NCBI RefSeq assembly: GCF_030272615.1
Contig: NC_081413.1
Span: forward strand, 552,635,136 to 552,699,135
From: Cryptomeria japonica
Lineage: Eukaryota; Streptophyta; Pinopsida; Cupressales; Cupressaceae
DNA length: 64,000 bases
Direction: 5' to 3'
Position 1 is the stretch's first letter; every line of letters begins with the position of its first letter. Shown here one piece after another: positions 10,485 through 22,050 of the stretch. Position numbers and translations under genes: made by a program. The notes under the pieces were generated by a model. It did no database searches and had not been told where the DNA came from. It saw nothing but the letters and a program-made list of their open reading frames with translations.

Positions 10485-11652
10485 AGAAAATGCTGAAAAA
10501 CTGGTGGAGCTATCTGAAAATAGTTCTTCTGATGAAGCAAATATGGAAGCCCTAATTCAAGAAGTAGAAAAGCTGAATGAATCAAACTCGAACCTGAGAA
10601 AGGAGTTGGAAGGACTGACTATTTGAATGTGTCAAGAGCTTGAGAACTGGAGGAAGGCTGAAGATCTGGTCAAGGACAAAGATCATGAGATCTCCAAGTT
10701 GAAGCAAGAGATCAGTGCTCTAACCGCTCAACTCCATGCGAGCAAAGTGGAAAAGGAAGACAGGCAAGGAGAAATGAACATAGCCATCTCTGAGAATGCA
10801 AACTTGATGGAGACAAATGTTGCTATTTCCAAAGAACTCTCCGAGTCAAAGGAAATACTTGCTAAGTTCAACAAGAGCACAGTTAAGCTAGAGAAAAAGC
10901 TTGAATCGGCCAAATTGGTAAATAATACCAATGGACTTGGTTTCTCTAGTCATGAGGAAGGTCAGACCTTTGGTGCAAATGTTGAAGCATCAAAGAAGCA
11001 ACCGACATTCAAAGATAAAGGTAAGTAAAAGTTCAAACCTATTTTCTTTAACTATCTCAAAGAAGGACATACTGCTAATGTGTGTAGAAGCAAAGCCTAC
11101 AATAACTTTCCTTACTTCATGAACAATGTAGCTAGATCCAATAAGTTCAATGGTAATTGTTATGCATGCAACAAGTTTGGGCATAGAGCATCTAAATGCA
11201 GGTCTGTTATGAACAACACTGGAAAATATCCTCAGAGGACTCAAGGAGTTGGTCTGGAAGCTTTTGTGAACTGGAATCCCAGCCGGTTTAATACCTATAA
11301 TCATCAGTCAGGTAGCAGTGGCTATCAAGCGACAACCAGATGGAGAGAAAACTGTTGGATTTTTCATGGTCATGGTCACACTGCTGCAACATGCAGAAGG
11401 AATAATGGAAATATGAATAATGGACCTTGGAGAGCACCTGGAATAGTTTGCTATCATTGCAACAAACTGGGTCACATTGCTAGATTCTACAAAAGTAGAA
11501 AGAGCATATTGGATGACATACCAGTCACTCCAGAAGGGAAAATTGATGTTGAAACTATTCAAGCAGGTATGAAGAAAACCTGGGAGAAGAAGCCAGAAGA
11601 AGTAATTCAAGATGAACCAGTTTCTGCACCTAGTGTGGAAATTTCGGAATGA
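10485..11652 (+). pseudogene. ORF1 (Gag-like) of D, second part
   Basis: It continues D's ORF1 after E with (E)NAEKLVELSENSSSDE. In-frame TGA (after EGLTI) and TAA (after KDKGK) interrupt it. Visible are the coiled-coil stretch, a knuckle CYACNKFGHRASKC and a C-terminal knuckle whose last Cys is Tyr (ARFY instead of ARFC). The frame ends at TGA 11650-11652 with a tail ~15 residues longer than that of E. It is colinear with E throughout, so the two copies share one ancestral gene. Confidence 0.85.
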
Positions 11653-12112
11653 GCAAACTAAGCTACAAAAAGCTTAGGGGGAGCAAACGATGAAATGTTT
11701 CAAACCCCCGGTTGGCACTGGTAAAAGACCTTAACCGGTGTATGACACCTGTCAGCTAGCAGAAGACCGGAAATGGTAAAAGGTAAATTAGGGTTTATGC
11801 CCTAATAGTGGAGCATTTATTACGGTAGGTGAGGAATATGTTTAAAAGGAATTTTTAAATCATTTCTCACTATCATTTTTTGAGCGAAGAAGTTTTTCAA
11901 GTGCAGAGCGAAAAAAAAAAAAGTGATTTGTGTTGTGATTCAAAGAAATTTCAAAACCCTGGAGAAGATTCAAAAGCAGATATCAAATGGTCAAAAGAAG
12001 AACTCAAAGCAGTGATTCAGCAACTGACAAAGTGTGAGATGAAGTGGAATTAGCAAGCCCTATATTCTCAATTTTTGAAAGGTATTTCTTGAGTTTTCTT
12101 TTCTTTTTTATC
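11653..12112 (+). other. Spacer between ORF1 and ORF2 of D
   Basis: This matches 7617-8067 of E in reverse. It contains AGCTTAGGGGGAGCAAACG shortly after the ORF1 stop, a purine-rich motif like the PPTs, and an A-run near 11911-11921. No coding motif is seen. Confidence 0.55.
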
Positions 12113-15100
12113 ATGGCTTCCACATCTCATGATAGTTCTAGTGCAACTGTTGTTTCTATGGACTTCATTAAGCGAAAGTCAAAATACAATGCCCTATCTC
12201 AAGTACCGGCTGGTGTTATAGTAGAAGAAGGGATTTTTGATTACATAGACTATAAAATTGAAGACCTAGGGTCTCTCGCAATCCATTCTTAGCTAGGTCT
12301 AATCTGTGGGAAGGATAAAAAGATCAAACCGGAGTATAGCATCTTGGAGAAGAAGAAGCTTCACAAAGCGGTTTACTTCCTAGAGGATTTCACAGATGAC
12401 CACATTTAAATCATTCTAAGCAGAGTTCATGGTGACAAGATGTATCTTGAGAGAACACGTGATATCACACCGCAAGCAATTCATGTCGTCACCGGGTTCT
12501 GCAATACAGGGGAAGTGCCAGCCCTAAGGAAGGTAAGCAAGACTGAAATGTCCAAGCTCATCGGTACAGTGAGCAACTCATGTGGTATGACCGTCAACTC
12601 AATCAAGGACGATCTGGTCAAGTATGCCTACATGGTGATAGGCTACCGGATGTTCTATACTAGCAGAATTAATTATGTCTCTGCTGCAACGGCAAATGCT
12701 GCCTACAGGATGATCAAGGAGGATGCATCGTTTGATCTGTGCAGCTATATGCAAAGACAACTTATGTTGAATCTTAAATCAATCAAATAGGACAATGCAC
12801 TGAGATTCAAGTTTGGACAACTACTGGTAGGGTTTTTCTTTTACTTTCAAGGCTACTTTCTAGGAGTAGGAGACATTCAGTGGTCTATCAATCAACCGGT
12901 GATAAAAAAATCAAGGAAAGTCTGCAAGTGGTTGGAACCAGCTACCCTGAAGTTCTGAACAAGTACTTTGATGAGTTCAAAAGCAAGATGAGCCTAAGGA
13001 TGAGAATATCTAGTGACATTGTCAAGAAATATGAAGAGGACATCTGCTTTACCATCAACGTGGATGAATGCATAATGGCGGCCATTGAGCCAAGAGAGGA
13101 AGAAGTGGAGCCTATGGGCTATGAGGTAATGTATGATATGCTGGACGGGTATGCCTCTACCCTACTTGCCTCACCCCTTGATCCTAAGGCAAAGAGAACC
13201 AGCACTTATTTAGAAAGGGTTACACCTATTGAAGAACCCTCAGCAAAGAAAGAAAAGGCAATGCCTTCACCATCAGCACCAGTTACTACAACTAGTCCCA
13301 AAGTGACCAAGCGGTCACCGACAAAGAAGAAACTAGAAGCGGAACCTGCCAAAGTCTTTGAAAAGAAGAGGAAGACAAGGAACAACTCACCGGACTCAAA
13401 AGAAATAGTGTCTGAAGAAAAGCCTAAAAAGACTAGGCAGACAAGGAAAAAGACAAAGAATGAACTGGCAACTTCTGCACTGGTAAATATTGACATCTCT
13501 TCTTACCAACCTTTGACACATTGTCAAAGAATCATAAAGAATATTAGAAGAAAATTGCTGAATGATTTAATTGATTATTTTGATGACTTCAATGATGATG
13601 AAAAGGAAGCATTTGAATAGGAAATTATCGAGTATTTATGTGTTAATGACCGGTCACTTTCAGAAATTAGATCTGAGACACCAGATTCTTTATATAAATC
13701 TCTAGACAACAAATGGCGCATTGCCATAAAGAAGGAACAGGAAATAAGGGAGAAAGTATTTGCCCAATACTTTCTTGACCTATCCAATTTTGAGCTCTTT
13801 GAGGTCATAAACCAAAACAAAGGACTCTTCTTCACTAGAAGGAGAAGACTCGAGTTATTAGAAGGGAGAATTGATGATGTTGAAAAAGACACTCATCTTC
13901 ACATGATGACTGTTGTAAAAACTTATAAAGTGCTTCAAGCCAACAAGAAGGTTGAGCAAGAATTGGCAATAACTAAACCATATGAAGCATACAACAATGA
14001 ACGAGAACAAGTAATTGAGAAAATGGAACCCATTGATGTTGACGTCTTAGATGGTGAAAATGTTACTCAGGGTACACCATCCGAAGAAACAGGACAGGAG
14101 AAGCAGACAAGAGAAGAAACGAAGCAACAAGAAGTAGCAAAGAAGAGACAGGAAGATGAAGAAGGATGAAGAGGAGAAGAAGAAGAAGGATGAAGAGGAG
14201 AAGAAAAGGAAAGAGGAGGAAAAGAGAAGAGGAAGAAGAGAAAAAGAAACAAGAAGATGAGAAGAAGAAGAAAGAAGAAGAGGATAAGGAAGAGGAGAAG
14301 AGAAAAGAAGTGGAGAAGAAGAAAGTAGAGAAACAAAAGGAAGAGGAGAAGCTAAAAGAAGTGAAGAAGCAAAAAGTAGAGAAGGAAAAGGAAGAGGAGA
14401 AGCAAAAAGAAGCGGAGAAGAAAAAGAAGGAAGAAGAAAAAGAACAAGCAGCAAAAAGCACTCATATGGAGACTCCAAAGGCAACCGGTAGTCAAGCTAA
14501 CCCGGCTGACCTCACCAGTCCTATTGACCTCCAGTCTAGAAGCGAAATGGAGCTACTACAGAGCATTAAGATTTCTCAAGATCGCCTTGAAGTAATAAGG
14601 AGGAAGAAGGAGGAAGATGTGATCCAAGCTGCGGTGGACACTCTTACCGATTTGATACATGGCACAAACCTCCCCAATACTGATTCATCATTGGCACAAT
14701 TGAAGCTCCTATGCACGGTAGTGGATGATCAGGTGTAGATCCTAGAAGAGGTAGCAGAGGCAATTGCCAAGAAAGAGCATCAAAAGGCTCTGAACATTGC
14801 CCTGGTGAAGAATCTAAATGAGCTCCAGTCCATTCTGCAAAAAGCTCAAAAAGATATAAGGGGTGCTCTGGATGAGGGCAATCTACTTCTTAGCAAGATA
14901 TGTCAACCTCATATATTTTGTGATGATGTGCTAATCTAGAAGGACAAACTCCAATCAGATATGCAGTCATTTATCAGCACCTTCAAGATGCCATATGATT
15001 CCTTCTCCACATATGGGCAAACTATTCACAGGCTTCAACTCCAATCTGCAAGAATTGAGGCAGAAATAAGCAACCGGACAAGGAACTTGCAGGAACTTCA

Positions 15101-15332
15101 ACTGGTCCTACTGCCCAGGCTGCAAATTCTCCAAAAATGTTATCTCAATCTAGATGCCTTAACAGTGACTCAAGAGATGAGCACAATAGACGCCATGGAA
15201 TAACAAGTCTCCCAAATGCAGACAGAGAAAGAAGTGGCTACCTCCCTACTTGAGTCCTGGTCCTTATCTATGAAACAATTTTTGCAGGACTTTAAATCAG
15301 TTTTTGACAAGTTTTACTCTTTATTGTCATAA
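12113..15332 (+). pseudogene. ORF2 of D: long protein of unknown function
   Basis: An ~1,073-codon frame from ATG 12113-12115 to TAA 15330-15332, with in-frame stops (for example after LAIHS, SIK and DEKEAFE) and a shift in the Lys/Glu tract. Its layout equals that of E's ORF2: N-terminal globular part (~12113-13100; HVVTGFCNTGE, MTVNSIKDDLVKYA, AAYRMIKEDASFDL), a Pro/Lys-rich linker, SSYQPLTHCQRIIKNIRRK, a Lys/Glu-rich tract (14150-14460) and a helical end. Long stretches are nearly the same in D and E, so a protein-level function was probably kept until both copies formed. I do not recognise the family; no protease, RT, RNase H or integrase residues are present. Confidence 0.75.
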
Positions 15333-15615
15333 ACTCTTATTACTTTAATACCAAATGAAAATAGGGATTGTTCAGCTATACTTTGTCATTGTTGGCAAAG
15401 GGGGAGAAGTATTCTAGTATTTAAAATTTTGATGTATGCTCTATATATCTTCATGTCTATCTCTGTAAGCAAATAGTTATACATTATTTTGTTTGGAAAA
15501 AGGGATAGTGTATATGCTTAGAGGGAGTAATTTTCCTTATGGCATATTGTTTGTTCTAAAACACTTAGATGTCAAAATTTTCCTAAGTGTTGCCATCAAT
15601 GCCAAAGGGGGAGAT
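15333..15615 (+). promoter_or_regulatory. Repeated PPTs and hairpin before the 3' LTR of D
   Basis: GGCAAAGGGGGAGAAGT (~15395-15411) and CCAAAGGGGGAGAT (15602-15615) are two purine tracts, the second touching the LTR. A weaker copy (TTAGAGGGAGTAA) lies near 15519-15531. ACACTTAG (15561-15568) pairs with CTAAGTGT (15583-15590). The tract-hairpin-tract order mirrors E. Confidence 0.65.
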
Positions 15616-16785
15616 TGTTGGCAATTTTGATGTTTGATGTTGTGATTGTCATTGATGGTCACACACTTGCCTTGAAATCACTTTTTGTTTGTATGAGTTA
15701 AAGCTCAATCGGTATTTGTTCCAATCGGTATGATGCATTATAGTCTTTAGACTATCGGGGTTTTGCAGAAAGTGTTTACCGGTCTCAAGTGGTATAAAGA
15801 CCCTAAGAGGTTCGAGGATCTCAAGCAGTACGAAGGAACGAAGCGGAACAACTCATATTTCCCAGTCTTCATTTTGTCAAACTGGCAACTGATATTTTGC
15901 TTTAACCGGTATTTTATTTGAACCAGTAATACTCTATGCTGAGTTACCAACTGACATTTTGTGATGAGTTACCATCCACCGATTGTTTAGCGGTGCCGAC
16001 ACTTTGGTGGTGCATATTGTGTCGTGTTACCAAAAGTGTCCAGATGCATTGAACCTAGGAAATTGTATTGTAATCCTATTGGACCGGCATGAAATCAGAT
16101 TCCTTTTTAAGGACATCATGTTTAGGGTTTAAGGAGGTTGTTGCAAGGGTTTAAGGTGGTTGATGAGTTTTTGTAAGAATGATCTTAACTGAGAAGATCA
16201 AGTCTGTGAGCTGTAACAGAGTGAGAGTTACAGAAGACTGAAGTAATGCTGAAATGCATTAGCTATGAGTCATACTGGATCTAATCAAGCAACCTATGCC
16301 ATTTGCTAGATCATTTACTTGTTGATTACTTACATCTTTGACAAGTTTAAAACCCTTAGCTGGGTAGGCTCAGAGAAGCCTTTGTAAAATCCTTTAACAA
16401 GGTGGTTCACATCTGTGGATCTAAAATCCTCTAGCAAGGTAGTCTTTAATTAGACTTATCTCCTAACAAAGATTGAGATTCCTAACAGGATCTGTTCTGG
16501 TAAAGAAAATTGTATGACCTTAACTGGTCTGGTTCCTATTCTGCAGATAGTTACTTGTGAGTTTCATCTCACCATGATTTTTCCCATTTGGGTTTCCACG
16601 TCAAATATCTTGTGTTATGGTGTTATTTCTCCCGTGGGTGAATGTCTTATTTGCTAGCTGGTTTGTATGTGTGTTAACCGGTTTGTTTGTTAAAATGTTT
16701 TACTGGTTTACTGCTAGACTGTTAAAGTGTTTAAGTACAGGAATTTTTGGTATACTAATTCACCCCCCCCTCTTAGTATTCATCA
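15616..16785 (+). repeat. 3' LTR of D
   Basis: A 1170-bp LTR, TGTTGGC...TTCATCA, homologous to 1587-2733 with many substitutions and small indels. The segment around 16471-16508 (GATTCCTAACAGG...) is absent from the 5' copy. It is followed by AATATTATTTC, where A's LTR resumes. Confidence 0.9.
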
Positions 16786-17028
16786 AATATTATTTCTCTT
16801 ACCTACCCCTACTTTTTCTTACCTACCCTTGTTTCTCATTGAACCACATGCCATGATTGTGTGCTCACATATCCATTGGGCCTTGCCTATATATGCAGAC
16901 CTATATTCATTGTATTGGTTAATCTAGTTGAACATTTGTATATTGATGAGAATACAGTTTGTTCTTGTCATACTTTTGTATCTCTTTTATGCTCTTCATT
17001 GTACCCTTGATCTTTGTAAAATCTCACA
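16786..17028 (+). repeat. 5' LTR of A, right part
   Basis: It resumes A's LTR after D and matches 36346-36589. It ends ATCTCACA directly before the PBS. CTATATATGC at 16888-16897 is a good TATA box, also present in the 3' LTR at 36448-36457, and would place the transcription start ~30 bp downstream. Confidence 0.85.
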
Positions 17029-17041
17029 TGGTATCAGAGCC
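17029..17041 (+). promoter_or_regulatory. Primer-binding site of A
   Basis: TGGTATCAGAGCC directly abuts the LTR end, as in copia elements primed by initiator tRNA-Met. Confidence 0.9.
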
Positions 17042-18613
17042 ATTGGGGCTTCATTGATTGGTTTTTGGGAGACATCTTGGAAGGCTTCTTTTTTTTTGGA
17101 TTTGAGCTACTACATGTTTTAGAGGCATCCTAGAGCATTTTCAACCTCACCATTGTGTCTGGGAGGCTGTTTCTATAAAAATCAAGTATAAACTCGACCT
17201 ATTTTGGCAAAAGTCGAATTTTGGGTGTTCGAGGAATTTTTTAACCAATTCAAGTAGGCACGGTTTTTTTGTTTTTTTTTAAATTATTATTTTGCGAATT
17301 TTTTTTTTGTTGGATTTTCTTTTTCAAAAAAAATTTATTTTGCCGATATTTTTTTTTGAAAGGCTTTTAAAAAAAATAGAAAAAAAAATGAAGTTTTTTT
17401 CTGCAGGGGACATACCCTGCATAGATCGCAGGGCCGTACCACCTGCTGCCACCACCGTACGTCACCGCAGCCCCTCTTGCCTGCAGCAGTGACCAGCGCA
17501 GACCGTACCTGCAAGGTTGACGTCTGACTGCAACCAGCAGCTCCAACCTCACCGCGACCAGTCCACCGACCACCGCAACTACCTGTCAGCTCCTCCCGCC
17601 AGGCTGACCACTACCTACCGGCTCCTCCCATCGGCCTTGGCCTCGGCATCACCTCCCACCGACTAGTCACCAGGCTCCACCTCAAACCACCAGCAACTGC
17701 CAATGACCTCCCATCATTGCGACACATCACCTTCCCAACGAATCCATGTCCTCCACATGGTAGGAGGCGACTTGCCCATGGAAAAGTAGTGACACGTCAC
17801 CTGCCTAGTTGGTTGCCATGTCAGCAAAAGAGTCATCTTCCATGTTAGTACCATGTCAACATTTCCGTACAATCAACTAGGGGGTGCGACGACCATTTTG
17901 ATGGTCAAACAACCATCAAATTTAACATAGCGAATTGTTGATGTCAGCCTACGTAAACACTTTTTTGAAAATATTAGATCCCTCTCCATTGAGCAGTTTG
18001 GTTTTTTGGGTCAACTTTGGAGGCTCATAACTTGATCAATTTTTCTCCTTTTTGGGTGCAATTTTTTTTATTTGTGCTATTTTTTTGTGCTCTCTGCAAT
18101 GGTGTGGTTATTTTATCATTTTGGTGCACAGGGTTTTCAAAATTTTTAGATTCTCTCAACTGTACCTATTCAATCCTCAATTGTGCAACTTCAAAGGCTT
18201 CATATGGGCTCATACGACCTTTTTTTTAGGTGCCTTTATTTTAAAGTGCATATTTTTTTATCTACTTTCATAATTTGTGATCAGTTTTTAGATATTTTGA
18301 GTGGATATTGTACTTTCAGATATTGGTCTTTTTTTGCCTACTTGGTACTTGTAATTTTCTTGGATCTTAGTTTAGATCTCTTGTATTTTTAGTTTGAGTC
18401 TACTTTGGCCTCTTTTGAGGCAGTTGTAAAGTTGAAATCTGAAGTCCACTTTGCCATTTTTTGCAAGTGGCCCATTGTACACGCATTAAGTATAAAGTGC
18501 CAAATCATCATTTTATTTTTTTTTGGGGGGGGGGTTCTTTGATTGAGTGAATTTGGGGGGATGTCTTGTGTGATTGTGCATCTCTTTCCTTGTGCTCTTT
18601 CATTTTTTTTGCT
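17042..18613 (+). other. Long untranslated leader of A
   Basis: About 1.57 kb lies between PBS and the gag start, much longer than in B, C, D, E, J or F2 (under ~130 bp). It includes T-rich stretches, a GC-rich segment (~17400-17880) quite unlike its surroundings, and a T-run followed by ten G (18516-18534). No convincing protein is encoded; short open frames lack recognisable motifs. Confidence 0.6.
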
Positions 18614-21600
18614 ATGAGTTCTCATAAATTTCCACCTTTAACTCCTCATAACTATGCATCTTGGAAAATTAAAGCATGGAGCAAACTAATGGAAATAGGA
18701 CTCATGCATTACATAGATGGAACAATAGAAGCACCACCAAATCCTAAGGCTGATCCTAATGCTTAGTTAGAATGTATCACTAAGAATTGCATGGCTCTTG
18801 GAAATTTAAGTAAGTATGTATTAGATGACCTCATTTTTCACATTAAGAAGTGTTCTACAATCAAAGAGGCTTGGGACATCTTTCAGAAATTTTATGGTCA
18901 AGTTGATAAAATCAGAGGCTACAAGATTGACAATGATCTCACCAACTTGGATCCCAAGAGTTTTGATACAATCCAAGATTATGTCACCAAAGCAAATGAG
19001 CTAAGAGAAAAGCTTAAGGATTGTGGAATTGACAAAAAGGATGCTCAGTTGATATTCAACTTGTTGGACAAGCTTTCACCTGAATATGCAGCATTTGTTT
19101 CTAGCTTCCAAACTCATCATTTGATAGTGGGGAGTTCCTACACTGTGCCTTCATTTGATGCTTTCACATAAATATTGATGTTGGAACAATCTAAATTGTT
19201 GAACATGGGGATTCTCAAGTCTTCAAAGTCCAAGGCTTTGGTGGCTAATCAAGGGAGTCAAGGAAAAGATTCCAACAACAAGAAGAAGCAATCTAAGTCA
19301 AAGCCATAGTAGGAGAAAGGACAATCCTCCTCTCCATCACAAGGTGATTTTTCAACCTCTTCCAAGAAGGGGACTCCACCTAAGAAGGATAAACCAACTT
19401 GTGCTTATTGCAAGAAGTATGGTCATGACAAGCATTGATGCCACACCAAGCAAGTTGATGAGTTGACAAATATTCTTAAGAAGAACAATATCAATTTGTC
19501 ATCCGCTTACAACAAGAAGGATTCATCTATGGTAGAATATGTTGAGGATTTGACAAACTGTTGCCATAGCTGAAGAGATCAGAGATTCCTTCAACCCTAG
19601 GTTCGAGCAAATTGAGAAAGACCTGACTGAGAGAAAAACAAATGATAATGTTATGGATCAAAGAATGACAGAAACTGATAAAAAAGTCAACAAAATTGAA
19701 GAATGCCTTAAAAGTATTGCAGAACAAAGCTTAAACATTCTGAGGACCTCAACTGGCAATACAAAAATCCTCATCAGCAAACTGGAGGAGGAGAAGGACT
19801 CCCTAGAGATTGAACCTGACATTGAAGGCACGGGAGAAGTGCAAGGACCAAAGTTAAAAAGAAGGAGAAGAAGCCAAACAAGGACATGAAAGAACTCAAA
19901 GATGTTGCGGAAAACTATGACCAGTTGGTGAATAAGATGGTGGATCTCCTTAAGTCTTTATAGTTATGTTGTGTTTTCCCTAGTTTTTCTGCTTTGTTGT
20001 TCCTTTCTTTTGCTTTCCTTTTGGTTAACTGGCCTTTTTTTCAGTCATTTTGTAAGTTGTTCCTAGTAGGTCTGGATGATTTTTGATGAACTATTATATG
20101 CTCCTATGTTAAAGGTTTTGGGTCCTTAAAACCTGCTTTTCATATTAATTAGAACAAGAAGGATTCATCTCCTTCCACTTCCTCACAATCTAAGGGAAAA
20201 TGACAAGCATTTGTGGCTAAAACAGGTTCTTCATAGTAGTGGATACTTGATTCGGGTGCCTCTTATCAAATGGGTTCTACAAAGGAGCAATTTTATTCAT
20301 TGGAACCATCAAAGGTACCTCACATTTACATAGGTGATGATACACAAGTTGAGGTTGAAGGGAAAGGTTAGGTTGACATGGATGATGGAATATTTGAGAA
20401 TGTTCTTTATGTGCCTAACTTGTCTACCAATACTCTCTCTATCTACCAAATCACTCACTATGGGAATGGGAAAAAGGTTGAGTTTACACCTGATTCAGTT
20501 GTGGTAAAAGAACTTGATAATGATGCCTTGGTAGCAGTGGGACAAGTCAATGATAACTCAACACTATTCATTCTCCCACTTTGTGCCAAGTTCTCCTTCT
20601 AGGGCCTTGCTTACTCATTCAAATTCATAAAGTAAGCTATGGCATGAGCGGTTCGATCACCTCAACTACCACTATCTTCAGTAGCTTAGCACTAAAAACA
20701 TGGTCACAGGTCTACCTCAAAATAGTTTTTCAAAATGTGTATGTTCAGGATGTTCCATGGGAAAGCATCTCGAGGATAAGTTTGATAAGGGGATAGCTTG
20801 GAGAGGTATGGAAGTTCTTCAACTTGTTCACAATGATGTATCAGGTCTATTTCCATCACCTTCATTTAGTAGGGCCCGCTATGTCCTCACCTTCATTGAT
20901 GACTACTCCTGCTTCACTTGGGTCTATTTTCTTATTCATAAGAGTGAAGTGTTTGATGGATTTCTAGACTTCAAGGCTCATGTGTAAAGCAATCAAAGAA
21001 AGTGATCAAGATTATTTGCATGGGTAATGGAAGGGAATATGTGAAAAAAAGACTCAAGTATTTTTTTACATTTGAGGGGATTGATCTTCAACATTCAGTT
21101 GCCTACACTCCACAACAGAATGGAGTTGCAAAATGTAAGAACAGAAATCTCAAAGAAATGGCTAGATGCTTGATACATGCACGTTCTCTTGATCCCTCCT
21201 TTTGGGTAGAGGCTATCAGTTGTGCCACACACATCCAAAATCGGGTTCCTCACAAATATTTGATAGGTATTACTCCTTTTGAGGCTTGGGTTGGTAGGAA
21301 ACCGATTGTGAGACATTTCAGAGTCTTTGGGTGTCCAGCATGGGCTTGCATTCCTCCGCAGAAATGCAAGGCATTGGAATTTCAGAGTCGACCTTGTATT
21401 TTTGTTGGATATCCCAAGGGTGTTAAGGCATATCGATGATGGATCCTGAGACACATGAGGTTTTTATTAAGAGGAGTGTTCATTTTGAGGAGATCTCTCC
21501 TAGCTTAGCCTCACTTCCTCCTCCACCTTCCTCCATTGTAGATAGTGATGTGAGTGATTTAGATGATGAGACTCCTTCAACTTTGACTTGCAGGGTTACA

Positions 21601-22050
21601 CCTCTACAAGGTCCACTTACAGTTGAGGAGCCTCGTTGGCCTCAAAAGACACTTGAGTCAGTGGGTTCTCTTGTTGGGGATCCTTCAGATACACGAAGGA
21701 CTCAATCGCAGCATCAGGGGTTCCCAAGTGGGACTAAGCTATGGAGGAAGAGTATAGTTCCTTGATGAGGAACAACACATGGTAGTTAGTCCCTCTCCCT
21801 AAGGGGAGAAAGATGGTTCGATGTAAGTGGATCTATCGGACCAATTTTGTAGCAGATGATGGTGTGGATAAGTATAAGGCTTGACTTGTTGCGAAAGGTT
21901 TCTCTCAGGTTCTAGATGTTGACTATACTAAGATCTTTGCACCTATAGCTAAGATGAACTCCATTCGCTTGACACTTTCTATTGTTATAGCTCATGGTTG
22001 GGTTGTACATCACATAGATGTGAAGAGTGCTTTTCTTCATGGGGATCTAG
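18614..22050 (+). pseudogene. Copia gag-pol of A, first part (gag, PR, INT, start of RT)
   Basis: From ATG 18614 the plus strand encodes a copia Gag (ASWKIKAW; a knuckle CAYCKKYGHDKH whose last Cys is preceded by a stop), an aspartic protease site WILDSGASYQM (~20245), a pre-integrase zinc region, an integrase core (DVSGLFP, TFIDDYS, TPQQNGVAK) and the start of RT (VDYTKIFAPIAKM, HHIDVKSAFLHGDL). Stops and shifts are frequent. The second integrase acidic residue is lost (ICMGNGREY). A 624-bp insert interrupts it at 19529-20152 and element B at 22050. RT continues at 34738. Confidence 0.88.
19529..20152 (+). mobile_element. LINE-like 5'-truncated insertion in A's gag
   Basis: A 624-bp segment is flanked by an exact 18-bp direct repeat, AACAAGAAGGATTCATCT (19511-19528 and 20153-20170). 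Removing one copy and the insert restores a colinear copia gag (SSAYNKKDSS then PSTSSQ). The segment encodes a Glu/Lys-rich coiled-coil C-terminus, mostly at 19653-19889, then a T-rich untranslated-looking end. A long variable target duplication and a truncated coding piece fit target-primed retrotransposition, but there is no clear poly(A) tail. It could also be a retroposed transcript fragment. Confidence 0.55.

Larger units (their letters stand above)
1587..16785 (+). mobile_element. Pol-less LTR retrotransposon D (gag-like + unknown ORF2)
   Basis: D has LTRs at 1587-2733 and 15616-16785 (TGTTGGC...TTCATCA), a PBS at 2736-2748 and a PPT (AAAGGGGGAGAT) before the 3' LTR. It is inserted in A's 5' LTR; both flanks share AATATTA, which covers the expected 5-bp duplication although its exact extent is ambiguous. 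Without the nested E it is about 7.6 kb. It encodes ORF1 (coiled coil plus zinc knuckles) and ORF2 (unknown). I see no aspartic protease, integrase or reverse transcriptase motif in any frame. It is non-autonomous and must have been copied by enzymes supplied in trans. Confidence 0.88.

Noticed and set aside
17029-17041. tRNA-like matches (TGGTATCAGAGC) here and at six other places
   Set aside because: They are retrotransposon primer-binding sites next to LTRs, not tRNA genes; no cloverleaf surrounds them.
18516-18534. T-run followed by ten G as a junction or telomere-like signal
   Set aside because: Simple homopolymers within A's leader; no repeat unit or flanking duplication.
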